A stretch of 64,000 nucleotides of DNA from Porphyromonas cangingivalis. GTDB lineage: Bacteria; Bacteroidota; Bacteroidia; Bacteroidales; Porphyromonadaceae. The notes under the pieces were generated by a model, which made no database searches, was not told the origin of the DNA, and worked only from the letters and a program-made list of their open reading frames with translations. This document shows, piece after piece, positions 36,219-45,510 of this stretch. Location of the stretch: positions 1,178,001 to 1,242,000 of the forward strand of contig NZ_LR134506.1 of NCBI RefSeq assembly GCF_900638305.1, in the 5' to 3' direction. Numbering within the stretch: the stretch's first letter is position 1; every line of letters starts with the position of its first letter. The translations under genes were made by a program, and so were the position numbers.

Positions 36219-37409
36219 ATGTTCGATAGAACTATGAAAAGAGAGGATTTGAATCAGGTAATCGATCGCAAAGGCACAGGTTGTACAAAGTTCGACGGCA
36301 TAGCTGATGTCATCGGGGATCGTACAGATGTACTTCCTATGTGGATCGCAGACATGGACTTCGCTACACCGAGCTTCGTTATCGATGCGGTAAAGAAGAG
36401 ACTCGAACACCCCGTATTGGGCTACAGCATCCCCACGGCAGAGTACTACGCTGCCTTGCAACAGTGGTTTGTAAAAAAGTATGGTTTCGAGCCAAAGAAA
36501 GAGGAACTCTGCTTCACTCCGGGCATCGTATCGGGGATATTCAAGATCCTTCAGTGCCTCACACAAGAGGGAGACGGGGTGGCACTCTGCCCTCCGGTAT
36601 ATCACCCATTCGGACAAGTCATCAGAGGCAGCCGTCGACGCATGGTTGAAGCCCCTCTCATACTGAAGAACAACCGCTTCGAGATCGACTTCGAGGCTCT
36701 CGAAAATGCACTCAAAGAAGCAAAAATCTTGATCTGGTGCCACCCTCACAACCCCGGCGGTCGTGTATGGACCAGGGAAGAGCTGGAGGCTGTTGCGAAG
36801 CTCGCCGACAAGTACGGTGTCTACATCATCAGTGATGAGATCCATGCAGACTTGACGTTCAAAAACTTCAAACACATACCATTCCCATCGGTTTCGCCCG
36901 AAGCTCGTAAATGGGCAATATCACTGATGGCTCCTTCCAAGGCATTCAATATGCCGGGCATCATTGCATCGCAGATTTATATCGCAGACGAAAAGTTGAG
37001 ACACACCATCTACGAGTACTTGGAGTACAACTGTCTGAACCATGCCAACTCAACGACCTACGGTGCTGTAGCAGCTGCCTACAATCATGGCGAAGAATGG
37101 CTTGACGGCGTGATGGACTATATCGAGGACAACATTGCATTTGTCCGTCAATACCTCAAGGATCATCTGCCACAGTTGGGAATGATCGAGCCGGAGGCTT
37201 CGTTCTTGATTTTCTTGGACTGCCGAGGTCTCGGCATGGACGATAAGACTCTGACTGACTTCTTCATCAACAAGGCGCACCTACTTCTCAACCCCGGCAC
37301 GATGTTCGGCACGGGAGGTGAAGGATTCATGCGTCTCAATGTCGGTGTACCTCGCTCGGTGCTGCAGGATGCGATGGACAGAATACGCAAGGCAGTTAAC
37401 GAATTATAA
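36219..37409 (+). CDS. MalY/PatB-type PLP aminotransferase, probable C-S lyase
   Basis: This 396-aa fold-type I PLP enzyme has the N-terminal RKGTGCTKFDGIAD and LPMWIADMDFATP motifs of MalY/PatB C-S beta-lyases. PLP-site residues lie in HPHNPGGRVW and SDEIHADL, and the Schiff-base Lys is in MAPSKAFNMPG. By family it cleaves cystathionine or cysteine to pyruvate, ammonia and thiol/sulfide. A second ATG at 36234 would give a more typical N terminus (MKREDLNQVIDRKGT). Confidence 0.9.
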   Translation: MFDRTMKREDLNQVIDRKGTGCTKFDGIADVIGDRTDVLPMWIADMDFATPSFVIDAVKKRLEHPVLGYSIPTAEYYAALQQWFVKKYGFEPKKEELCFTPGIVSGIFKILQCLTQEGDGVALCPPVYHPFGQVIRGSRRRMVEAPLILKNNRFEIDFEALENALKEAKILIWCHPHNPGGRVWTREELEAVAKLADKYGVYIISDEIHADLTFKNFKHIPFPSVSPEARKWAISLMAPSKAFNMPGIIASQIYIADEKLRHTIYEYLEYNCLNHANSTTYGAVAAAYNHGEEWLDGVMDYIEDNIAFVRQYLKDHLPQLGMIEPEASFLIFLDCRGLGMDDKTLTDFFINKAHLLLNPGTMFGTGGEGFMRLNVGVPRSVLQDAMDRIRKAVNEL

Positions 37410-37468
37410 AATTACAGTCTTACAGCGTTCTCCGAGCGCACGATGGGTCGAAATGTGCATTCTTTTTG

Positions 37469-37476
37469 TACCTTTG
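37469..37476 (+). promoter_or_regulatory. -7 box for the pseudouridine synthase gene
   Basis: TACCTTTG matches TAnnTTTG and lies 27 bp before the ATG at 37503. There is no clear TTTG at -33. Confidence 0.45.
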
Positions 37477-37502
37477 GGCACCAATAGATCAGAAGATATA
37501 CA

Positions 37503-38474
37503 ATGGCTTTTTCACAGAATAAAAAGAGTGGCATCCGACACGAAAACCCTTCGCCCATAAAAGAGACTTATGTAGCGAAAAGTGAGGGTGTTGTCTTGAT
37601 CGATGAGATACAGACCAAGTCGGGTAGAACTCGCACGGCAGCAAAGAGGTTGATCTCGTCACGACGGGTATCCGTCAATGGCAAGATCTCCAATATGCCG
37701 ACCACCACACTCTCTGTGGGAAGCCTCATAACAGTGCACAGCGTAGCGCCACCTAAGGAGTTTACCCACCCGCTCATCGCCAAAGTGTGGGAGAACGACG
37801 ACTGTGTCCTTGTCCGCAAAGAGGCAGGTATCTCCACCGTCAATACGGCACACAAGGATCGAGAAACAACGGTGATATGGGTACTGAGTCAGCACTACAA
37901 GCAGTCTGATCCCGATGCCAAGCTATTCATGATCAATCGACTCGATAAGGAGACGGCAGGCTTTGTCCTCTTTGCCAAAAGCGTGGAGGCCAAGGAGACA
38001 CTCGTAAAGCAGTGGAGCAGACTTGTGTCACAACAAAAGTTTGTCGCCGTCGTCACCGGAGAGGTCGATGCCAACAAGATGACCCTCGTCGCACAATCCA
38101 AAGACCCGAAGGAAAAAGAGGGCAGCATGGCTCTCCGCAATAGAATCCGAAAGGTCATGCAGGGCGAAGTCAACGTCTTGAAGAGTAGCGAAAACAAAGA
38201 GATGCACGTCGTCGAAATCATCCTCGGAGGAGAACGCATCTTCTCCCTTCGCAAGCTCCTTGGTGACAACGGCCTTGTGATACTGGGAGATGGGCGTTAC
38301 CGCTCGGACTTTGTCCTCAAAGGAAAGATCGCCCTGGAGCAAGTTTTGCTACAACTCACACTCCCCGGCGGACACAGACAGATGACATTCGAACGCACCT
38401 ACCCTACCCACTTCTTCACTTACCTCAAGAAGGATAAATCCTTATTGACGTCTTTGAGAAAGAAACAGATTTAG
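37503..38474 (+). CDS. S4-domain pseudouridine synthase, RluA-like but divergent
   Basis: The 323-aa protein has an N-terminal S4-like RNA-binding segment (GRTRTAAKRLISSRRVSVNGK) and a RluA-type catalytic core. The catalytic motif reads NRLDKETAGFVLFAKS where most RluA enzymes have HRLD-x-x-TSG; the catalytic Asp is kept. The C-terminal part includes the LRKLLGDNGLVILGD segment. It would isomerise a uridine in rRNA or tRNA; the site is unknown. It lies 42 bp before dsbD on the same strand. Confidence 0.85.
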   Translation: MAFSQNKKSGIRHENPSPIKETYVAKSEGVVLIDEIQTKSGRTRTAAKRLISSRRVSVNGKISNMPTTTLSVGSLITVHSVAPPKEFTHPLIAKVWENDDCVLVRKEAGISTVNTAHKDRETTVIWVLSQHYKQSDPDAKLFMINRLDKETAGFVLFAKSVEAKETLVKQWSRLVSQQKFVAVVTGEVDANKMTLVAQSKDPKEKEGSMALRNRIRKVMQGEVNVLKSSENKEMHVVEIILGGERIFSLRKLLGDNGLVILGDGRYRSDFVLKGKIALEQVLLQLTLPGGHRQMTFERTYPTHFFTYLKKDKSLLTSLRKKQI

Positions 38475-38516
38475 AGACAACTACAATTTTAACACTACAT
38501 AATCATTTAACGCAAG

Positions 38517-40559
38517 ATGAAAAAGAAATTAGTCTGGCTATTGTTGCCACTCTTGACTCTCCTCGGTCTTTCACAAGCGAATGCTCAGATGATCACCGAT
38601 GCCATCAAGTGGAATGTCAAGATGACCAACAATGACAAAGGAGAGGTCACACTCACCTTCAATGCAAAACTTCAGCCGGGATGGCACGTCTATGACGTCG
38701 ATATGCCGGCAGATGGTCCTACGTCCACCGAGATTGAGTTTGACGGAGGGAAAGGCTTCGATGTTGTCGGAAAGATGGCAGCAGACCGCAAGCCCGATGA
38801 GGTCTATGACGAAAACTTCGGCATGACACTTCGTTGGTTCGGCAAGGAAGTCAATTTCATACAGAAAGTAAAGATCACCGATCCTCAGAACTTCAAGATC
38901 GCAGGAGACATCCTCTTTATGATTTGTAACGATCAGACCTGCCTGCCTCCCGACAGGTTTGCATTCTCTTTCACTGCAAAAAACCTCACCACCCCCCTGT
39001 CCATCGCCCCCGTGGCAAACACACCCGCTGAAGAAGCTCCTGCTGCGACAGAAGCAGAGATAGCTCCTGAAGTAGAGGATGTAGCCGTGGAGGCTGCCCC
39101 TGCATCAGAGACTTCAGGAGATTGGTTGTGGACACCAGTGATCGACGACTTGAAGGCGTTTGGCGATGAGACCCTCTCAGCGACAGACAATTCACTCCTT
39201 ATGATCTTCGTCTTCGGATTCCTCGGCGGTCTTGTAGCACTCCTTACCCCTTGTGTATGGCCGATGATTCCTATGACCGTGAGTTTCTTCTTGAAGCGCA
39301 CCAAGAGCCGTTCGAAGGCGATCCGTGATGCCATCATCTACGGTCTCTCGATCATCGTCATCTATCTTGCGATGGGACTCATCATCACAGGTATTTTCGG
39401 AGCAAGCGTGTTGAACGACCTCTCTACCAATGCGATCTTCAACATCTTGTTCTTCCTCCTTTTGGTGGTCTTCGCAGTATCATTCTTCGGAGCGTTCGAA
39501 CTCGTACTTCCACAGTCTTGGACCAATAAGCTCGACGAGAAGGCAGACTCTACCACAGGTCTCCTCAGCATCTTCTTCATGTCATTTACCCTCGTACTTG
39601 TATCATTCTCATGTACAGGTCCTATCATCGGCACACTACTTGTCGAAGCTGCAACGATGGGCAACATGGTCGGCCCTGCTGTCGGTATGTTTGGCTTTGC
39701 ATTCGCCCTTGCGATTCCATTCGCATTCTTCGCGATCTTCCCCAACTTCCTTCAGAGCATGCCAAAGAGCGGTGGATGGCTCAACAGTGTCAAAGTCGTC
39801 CTCGGTTTCCTTGAGCTCGCACTTGCGTTGAAGTTCCTCTCCGTAGCCGACCTCGCATACGGCTGGCGCATCCTTGACCGCGAAGTCTTCGTGGCACTTT
39901 GGATCGTCATCTTCACACTCCTCGGTATGTACCTCTTGGGCAAACTCAAGTTCAGCCACGACTCAGACCTTCCATACGTATCCGTACCACGCGTGTTCAT
40001 GGCATTGATTTCGTTTGCCTTTGCGATGTATATGGTACCCGGTCTTTGGGGCGCACCACTCAAGGCAATCAGCGCATTCTCACCACCTTTGTACACTCAG
40101 GACTTCAACCTCTATGACTCTGAGGTTCATGCTAAGTTTGACGACTACGAAAGCGCAATGAAGTATGCCAAGGACCACAACAAGCCTGTGATGATCGACT
40201 TCTCAGGCTTCGGCTGTGTCAACTGCCGTAAGATGGAAGCTTCCGTGTGGACAAATCCGACAGTGAAAGGTAAGCTCGAAAAAGACTTCGTCCTCGTCAC
40301 CCTCATGGTCGACGACAAGGCAAAGCTCGCACAGCCAATCACCGTCAACGAAAACGGCAAGGAACGCACCCTCAAGACCATTGGTGAAAAGTGGAGCTAC
40401 TTCCAACGCCACAAGTTCGGAGCCAACGCACAGCCATTCTACGTGATGCTCGATGCCAGCGGTAAGCCACTCGGCCCATCGTATGGCTTCAACGAAGACG
40501 TCAACGAATACATCAAGTGGATGGATGCAGGTCTCAAGCAATTTGCAGACCGCAAGTAA
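38517..40559 (+). CDS. dsbD: Thiol:disulfide interchange protein DsbD
   Basis: The 680-aa protein has a Sec signal peptide, an N-terminal DsbD-alpha-like domain (about 25-160), an Ala/Glu/Pro-rich linker, a membrane domain of about eight helices with the Cys residues LLTPCVWPM and FSCTGPI, and a C-terminal thioredoxin-like domain with GFGCVNCRKME. It passes electrons from cytosolic thioredoxin to periplasmic acceptors. It is followed by mazG after 18 bp. Confidence 0.95.
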   Translation: MKKKLVWLLLPLLTLLGLSQANAQMITDAIKWNVKMTNNDKGEVTLTFNAKLQPGWHVYDVDMPADGPTSTEIEFDGGKGFDVVGKMAADRKPDEVYDENFGMTLRWFGKEVNFIQKVKITDPQNFKIAGDILFMICNDQTCLPPDRFAFSFTAKNLTTPLSIAPVANTPAEEAPAATEAEIAPEVEDVAVEAAPASETSGDWLWTPVIDDLKAFGDETLSATDNSLLMIFVFGFLGGLVALLTPCVWPMIPMTVSFFLKRTKSRSKAIRDAIIYGLSIIVIYLAMGLIITGIFGASVLNDLSTNAIFNILFFLLLVVFAVSFFGAFELVLPQSWTNKLDEKADSTTGLLSIFFMSFTLVLVSFSCTGPIIGTLLVEAATMGNMVGPAVGMFGFAFALAIPFAFFAIFPNFLQSMPKSGGWLNSVKVVLGFLELALALKFLSVADLAYGWRILDREVFVALWIVIFTLLGMYLLGKLKFSHDSDLPYVSVPRVFMALISFAFAMYMVPGLWGAPLKAISAFSPPLYTQDFNLYDSEVHAKFDDYESAMKYAKDHNKPVMIDFSGFGCVNCRKMEASVWTNPTVKGKLEKDFVLVTLMVDDKAKLAQPITVNENGKERTLKTIGEKWSYFQRHKFGANAQPFYVMLDASGKPLGPSYGFNEDVNEYIKWMDAGLKQFADRK

Positions 40560-40577
40560 TCCGACACACGACAGATA

Positions 40578-41366
40578 ATGCACACAAAAGACGAGAAACT
40601 ACAAGCCTTCGGGCGACTATTGGATGTCCTCGATGAGTTGAGGGTCAAGTGCCCTTGGGATGCCAAGCAGACCAACGAGAGCCTACGCCCCAACTCCATC
40701 GAAGAAGTCCATGAGCTCAGCCAAGCCATCCTCGATGGCGACAGCAAGGGTATCATGAAGGAGCTCGGCGATGTGTTGCTCCACGTCGCATTCTACTCTA
40801 AGATCGGTGAAGAGAAGGGAGACTTTGACCTCAAAGACGTCTGTGATGCCATCACCGACAAACTCATCTTCCGCCATCCCCATGTCTTCGGTGACACCTC
40901 AGTGACCACCTCCGAAGAAGTAGAACGCAACTGGGAGCAGATCAAACTCAAGGAAAAAGACGGCAACAAGACCGTTATGGGCGGAGTCCCACGAGGCCTC
41001 CCCCCCATGATCAAGGCATACCGCATCCAGGAGAAAGCCACCAACGTAGGCTTCGACTGGGAGCACAAAGAAGATGTCTGGGCAAAGGTCGAAGAAGAGC
41101 TATCAGAGCTCCGAGCCGAAGTTATGGCAGACAGCCCGACAGAGCGCAAGGAAGCCGAACTCGGTGATTTCCTCTTCAGCCTCATCAACATGGGACGCCT
41201 CTACGGCCTCGAAGCCGACACCGCCCTTGAGCGCACCAACGCCAAGTTCATCCGTCGCTTCACCTACATCGAAGAGCAAGCGAAAGCCTCCGGTCGAGCC
41301 CTCAAGAGCCTTACGCTCGAAGAGATGGATCACTACTGGAACGAAGCCAAACACCTCGACCACTGA
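40578..41366 (+). CDS. mazG: Nucleoside triphosphate pyrophosphohydrolase MazG
   Basis: The 262-aa two-module MazG hydrolyses NTPs/dNTPs to NMP and PPi. The first module has PWDAKQTNESLRPNSIEE with the EExxE and ELGDVLLH metal sites; the second module repeats the pattern (KVEEELSELRAE, EAELGDFLFSLINM). It follows dsbD by 18 bp. By family it clears aberrant nucleotides and can affect (p)ppGpp-linked stress control. It is ended by the terminator at 41391-41425. Confidence 0.95.
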   Translation: MHTKDEKLQAFGRLLDVLDELRVKCPWDAKQTNESLRPNSIEEVHELSQAILDGDSKGIMKELGDVLLHVAFYSKIGEEKGDFDLKDVCDAITDKLIFRHPHVFGDTSVTTSEEVERNWEQIKLKEKDGNKTVMGGVPRGLPPMIKAYRIQEKATNVGFDWEHKEDVWAKVEEELSELRAEVMADSPTERKEAELGDFLFSLINMGRLYGLEADTALERTNAKFIRRFTYIEEQAKASGRALKSLTLEEMDHYWNEAKHLDH

Positions 41367-41390
41367 TCTCCGTCTTTTGAAGCCAACCAC

Positions 41391-41425
41391 AAAACGGCAC
41401 CTGACCACTCATCAGGTGTCGTTTT
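41391..41425 (+). terminator. Terminator after dsbD-mazG
   Basis: 14-bp stem with one G-U (41391-41404 and 41412-41425; core GGCACCTGA/TCAGGTGTC) flanked by AAAA and TTTT. Confidence 0.8.
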
Positions 41426-41428
41426 ATA

Positions 41429-41460
41429 TTTGCTTAACTTATAAAAAACATCCATATTTG
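41429..41460 (+). promoter_or_regulatory. Promoter of the mrr-like gene
   Basis: TTTG at 41429-41432, 20-bp spacer, CATATTTG at 41453-41460 (one mismatch to TAnnTTTG). The TTTG overlaps the end of the preceding terminator. Confidence 0.6.
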
Positions 41461-41490
41461 TGCCAGAAATAACATAAACACCCGACAATA

Positions 41491-42369
41491 ATGGAAAACA
41501 AAAACGCACACGATCGCATCCCTCGTTTCGAGGATATGATGATCCCCACTTTACTCGCCTTGAAAGCTCTCGGAGGCTCAGGCTCCAACACTGAGATCAA
41601 CGAAAAAGTATACGAGGCAATGAACTTCGACGACGAAGTCCTCAACATCCCACACAAGACAGAAGGACTACAAAGCGAAGTCGACCACAGACTCACACGA
41701 GCACGCAGATACATGCGCAAATATGGTCTGATCGAAGACTCTTCACGAGGAGTCTGGAGCATCGTAGACAACACTCTAGATCCACACTCGATCGATCCAA
41801 GAGAGATTGTACGCAAGGTGAAATCTACTCAAAGCTCAGACAAACCAGACACAGAAGCTGACAATAAAGCAATGAGCTCTATCGAAGAGAATGCTGAAGC
41901 AACAGCATGGGAAAGTATCCTCTTAGACATACTGAAAAACATGGATCCAAGCGCATTTGAACGCCTGTGTCAAAGACTACTCAGAGAAAGTGGATTTACC
42001 GAAGTTGAAGTCACAGGACGCCCCTGTGATGGAGGGATTGATGGGAAAGGAGTCTTCTCTCTAAACAGTTTCATAAACTTCGACGTTATTTTTCAATGTA
42101 AAAGATATAGAGACGCCGTAAAGTCAAAGCATATCAGGGATTTTCGGGGAGCGATGCAAGGGCGAACCGACAAGGGGTTATTTATTACGACAGGAAGATT
42201 TACCCAAGAGGCATACAAAGAGGCATCGAGAGATGGTGTTCCTCGTATTGTTTTAGTAGATGGAATAGGGGTATGTCAGAAACTGAAAGAATTAAACTTA
42301 GGGGTAACCACTAAGGTTACCACAAACGAGGAAGTTACTATCAACCCCGAGTGGTTCTCTAAGATATAA
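41491..42369 (+). CDS. mrr: Mrr-type restriction endonuclease
   Basis: The 292-aa protein has an N-terminal Mrr winged-helix domain (about 8-90, with LLALKALGGSGSNTEINEKV) and a C-terminal PD-(D/E)xK nuclease domain with GRPCDGGIDG (catalytic Asp) and FQCKRY (QxK form). Mrr enzymes cut modified DNA (methyl-adenine or methyl-cytosine). No methyltransferase is adjacent, as expected for a type IV enzyme. It could conflict with the C5-cytosine methyltransferase on the nearby island, depending on specificity. It is ended by a terminator at 42451-42493. Confidence 0.93.
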   Translation: MENKNAHDRIPRFEDMMIPTLLALKALGGSGSNTEINEKVYEAMNFDDEVLNIPHKTEGLQSEVDHRLTRARRYMRKYGLIEDSSRGVWSIVDNTLDPHSIDPREIVRKVKSTQSSDKPDTEADNKAMSSIEENAEATAWESILLDILKNMDPSAFERLCQRLLRESGFTEVEVTGRPCDGGIDGKGVFSLNSFINFDVIFQCKRYRDAVKSKHIRDFRGAMQGRTDKGLFITTGRFTQEAYKEASRDGVPRIVLVDGIGVCQKLKELNLGVTTKVTTNEEVTINPEWFSKI

Positions 42370-42450
42370 ACCTCTTCACTTCCAAGATAGAATGATTATG
42401 AGATAAGGGTTCAAAAAACATCTCCCCACTAACGTCTCAGAAACTTCATC

Positions 42451-42493
42451 AGCCACAAAGGGAATAGCGTTGATACTCCCTTTGTGGCTTTTC
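42451..42493 (+). terminator. Terminator after mrr
   Basis: 13-bp perfect stem AGCCACAAAGGGA/TCCCTTTGTGGCT (42451-42463 and 42477-42489) followed by TTTTC. Confidence 0.8.
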
Positions 42494-42540
42494 AATATAA
42501 GGAAGCCATCAATACAATTAAGCGACTTCCACAACTTTCC

Positions 42541-42603
42541 CGACAGAATACATTCTGTGCCTTGACAGAATGTATTCCGATGCGGGACAGAAAGCATTCT
42601 GTC
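42541..42603. repeat. 22-bp-period palindromic repeat array, family 1, copy C
   Basis: ACAGA motifs at 42543, 42565 and 42587 (22 bp apart), each followed by an ATTCTGT- or ATTCCG-type partner. It lies between the terminators of two convergent genes. Confidence 0.75.
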
Positions 42604-42750
42604 GAGTAACGAAATGATTGACCACACGAGGATCAAGAGTGATAGTGTAAGCACCTTAGAGAGCCACCTGATGAGGGCGTTGGGGGACTTTGGAAAAGTT
42701 TGACTGAGAGACTTTAGGAAAGAAGTGGCAGGAAAAGGTAGTAGCTTATA

Positions 42751-42797
42751 AAACAGACGAGCCCTGGGGGAAATCATCCCTCAGGGCTCATCGTTTT
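42751..42797 (-). terminator. Terminator for the transglutaminase-like gene
   Basis: GAGCCCTG/CAGGGCTC stem (42759-42766 and 42782-42789) with further inner GGGA/TCCC pairing; on the minus strand a T-rich stretch (TCTGTTTTAT) follows. Confidence 0.7.
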
Positions 42798-42813
42798 ATG
42801 AGTATATCAGGGG

Positions 42814-45486
42814 TTACTCCTTGATGCCGGAGACGATACCTGCGATGCGGACGCCGACACCGATGGTGTAGCCTTGATTGATGTACAAGATGCGTCCAAA
42901 GGTGTCGCAGACAGCCACGACGGGGAGGGTGACCGAGCCGTCGATTTGGCAACCCGTGCGGAGCATTTCGGCTACGTTTTGAGTGTCTTCTCCCCACGAT
43001 GCTTGGGACAGAAGAGCCTGCATGGCTTCGGTAGGACGAGTACCCTTACGTGTGAGGGCAATGACTGGGATCTGTGGGACTTCGCCGCTGAAGAGCACTT
43101 GCATGTCTCTGAGGATATGATCCGTAGGCTCGTGGTGAGCTTGTCCGACGATGAGGACGAAGTAACCTCTGCCCGTAGTGCTTAGGATGGTCTTCTCTTC
43201 GCCTGCTTTGAGATCGAAGTACTTCCTCTCAGGATCCATGCCTCCGATCACACTGACTTGTGTCGTATCTTGATCGAAGACGAGAGGTGTGACTTCTCCG
43301 CAGTGTACTTTGCTCATATTGTAGAGGACAGTGCCGTCGGCAAGGCGTGTACCGCTGGAGATGAAGTTGTTTGCATAGATAAGTTCTTCACCCTTCAGCG
43401 TGTGATAAGGCTCCGAGAAGTCGAAGCCGTAAGTATCCATGTGGCCTTCACCATCGATGAACCCGATGGTGAAGTTGTTACCATATTTCGGATGCTTGAG
43501 ATAACCACTTTGCTCATAACTCAGGTCGAGAACACAGTGAGCTGAGACGGGCTTGTCCTCTTCGGCAGTTTCGAAGAATGGGATGATGACCTTCTTACCT
43601 GCTTCGTCATAGTAAACGGCCTTGTTGGGCGCAGGATCCCAAAGCGCCGGGATGCGTGCCGTACGCAGGAGACGGATGAGAAGGACATTGAGGCTCGTAC
43701 GGTCGCCCATGCCAAGCTGCCATACGGTAGAAGGATTGAGGGGCTGACGGATAGGATTGTACTTGGTATCTACCCTAAATCCTTCGACCTTACTCACGAT
43801 CGCACGCACCTTATCGGTACGAGAGAGAGTAGCCCACAGCTCTTCGCCACCGTTGTCTGCGATGATAGTCGAGAGGGCCTGACGTAGTACTCCTGCCATA
43901 GGGCGGAGGTGCTCTCTATCGACACGAAGGGAGATGATATTGGGATCGCGCATCTCTCTATCGGTGTAAGTCTCTTGGATCGCTTCTTTAAGGACCGGGA
44001 GGGTCACATCGTGAAGGTCTTTATCGCTGAGGGAGCGAAGGAGATAGAGGGCTTGGAGTCTCTTCTCTGCAGGGGCTTCTTTCAAGAACGTTCGGATGAC
44101 ATCTTGATTGCCACGGCTCTCGACAAGGACGAAACGAAGCAGATCTTGTCCCTCTTTGGTCGTTATGGATAGTTCTGTCGCAAGTGCATCGGCATCTTCG
44201 AGCGTCGGGAAAGTCCTGGTATAAGCATTACGAATACTGTCGTTGCTGACCATCTGACGTGTGCAGGCTTCGATGGCAAGGGTGTCCGTGAAGGCTTGAG
44301 GCTTCTGTTCGGCAGGAGGTACAAGTCTGAAGTGGAGGCTCTCATCCCATTCGGTATAGGGACGAAGGGTAAGCTCCTTGACCTCACTCTGTGCAGTAAC
44401 GGTATAGTGGAGGATACCCATGTTGTCGGGAGATGTACCTGCCACAATGACAATGTCGCCGAGACCAAGTTCTGTCGAAGCCATGCCATCGCTATCTGTC
44501 GTACGGGTGACGAGAGGATAGAGCTCCGCATAGTTGTACAGCCTGAATGTCACAGGCACACCGGCCACAGGATGGCCTTCGGCATCGACAACCTTTACTT
44601 TCGCAAGGGCGGTGGGCACGTAGTTGGAAGTCACGTTGATTTCCGTATAGGTAGGATGTTCGCTGAGAGCCTCTTCTGCCCCCTTGTACTTACCGAAAGC
44701 CTTGGTGTGTAGCAACATCGCTCTCAACACCGGAGCATCGAACCAAGCCATATCCAACTTCGGAGCGGGCTCGCAAGCACCGAGATAGTGCCACTTACCA
44801 TCGACCCAGGCCTCGACCCAGGCATGGTTGTCATCGGTATGTGCCCACCTGGGGGTATAGACCTGACGGGCAGGTATCCCCATGGTACGGAGGATGGCGA
44901 CGGTGAACGTACTCTCCTCACCACAACGCCCGAGGGCATTACGCATTGTCGCAAGGGGCGAAGATGTACGACCATCACTCGGAGCATAGGTGACATACTT
45001 GTGACACCAGTGATTGAGCGCCAAGACTGCTTCTCGCATATCCTTGCCGGCAACAACCTCTTTGAGTTCTTCATAAAGGACAATACGAGTCTCGTCGAGG
45101 GCTTCGTTATTGGCACGGAGAGGAAGGACAAAGTGTCTGAAAAGGAGGCTTGGGACACTCTTCCCCCAAGGCATCTCCTCACGAGCTCTGAGTGTCTGTC
45201 TCACGTTTTGCAAGTGAAAGTCGACAGAGTAGTCCAAGATGTCCGGCGTGATCATATAAGCGTAGAGAAAGTCCATCGCATCTCGCTCATCTTCGGTAAG
45301 CTTGCGATCAGTGAGGCTGTCGAGAGGATTGGCGATCGCCAAGTCTTCAAATTTCTGTCTGAGATCCTCCCTACTCCGACTCATGATGTCCGCAGGGAAG
45401 AGGCTCTCCTCCTTTGTCTGACATGAGGTCACGACCATCATGACAAAGACCCAAAGGATAGAGTAGCGGATAAGGCTGTGTTTCAT
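42814..45486 (-). CDS. Large transglutaminase-like lipoprotein
   Basis: The start at 45486 gives 890 aa with an SPII signal (lipobox VTSC). A transglutaminase-like cysteine-protease fold lies at about 170-260: catalytic Cys in ALGRCGEEST, His in DDNHAWVEAW and an acidic residue shortly after. A beta-sandwich-like segment (KVVDAEGHPVAGVPVTFRLYN) follows, a carboxypeptidase-regulatory or Ig-like fold. The rest is long and mixed, ending in RIAGIVSGIKE. It is probably a surface or periplasmic peptidase/transamidase-type protein. It lies 24 bp after the P-loop/CYTH-like gene, likely one operon. Confidence 0.88.
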   Translation of the reverse strand: MKHSLIRYSILWVFVMMVVTSCQTKEESLFPADIMSRSREDLRQKFEDLAIANPLDSLTDRKLTEDERDAMDFLYAYMITPDILDYSVDFHLQNVRQTLRAREEMPWGKSVPSLLFRHFVLPLRANNEALDETRIVLYEELKEVVAGKDMREAVLALNHWCHKYVTYAPSDGRTSSPLATMRNALGRCGEESTFTVAILRTMGIPARQVYTPRWAHTDDNHAWVEAWVDGKWHYLGACEPAPKLDMAWFDAPVLRAMLLHTKAFGKYKGAEEALSEHPTYTEINVTSNYVPTALAKVKVVDAEGHPVAGVPVTFRLYNYAELYPLVTRTTDSDGMASTELGLGDIVIVAGTSPDNMGILHYTVTAQSEVKELTLRPYTEWDESLHFRLVPPAEQKPQAFTDTLAIEACTRQMVSNDSIRNAYTRTFPTLEDADALATELSITTKEGQDLLRFVLVESRGNQDVIRTFLKEAPAEKRLQALYLLRSLSDKDLHDVTLPVLKEAIQETYTDREMRDPNIISLRVDREHLRPMAGVLRQALSTIIADNGGEELWATLSRTDKVRAIVSKVEGFRVDTKYNPIRQPLNPSTVWQLGMGDRTSLNVLLIRLLRTARIPALWDPAPNKAVYYDEAGKKVIIPFFETAEEDKPVSAHCVLDLSYEQSGYLKHPKYGNNFTIGFIDGEGHMDTYGFDFSEPYHTLKGEELIYANNFISSGTRLADGTVLYNMSKVHCGEVTPLVFDQDTTQVSVIGGMDPERKYFDLKAGEEKTILSTTGRGYFVLIVGQAHHEPTDHILRDMQVLFSGEVPQIPVIALTRKGTRPTEAMQALLSQASWGEDTQNVAEMLRTGCQIDGSVTLPVVAVCDTFGRILYINQGYTIGVGVRIAGIVSGIKE

Positions 45487-45510
45487 AGCTGCTCTCAATT
45501 TGTTATAGGA

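Noticed and set aside
42376-42777. 133-codon minus-strand open frame between mrr and the transglutaminase-like gene
   Set aside because: It runs straight through a terminator hairpin and the 22-bp repeat array, which explains the open frame.
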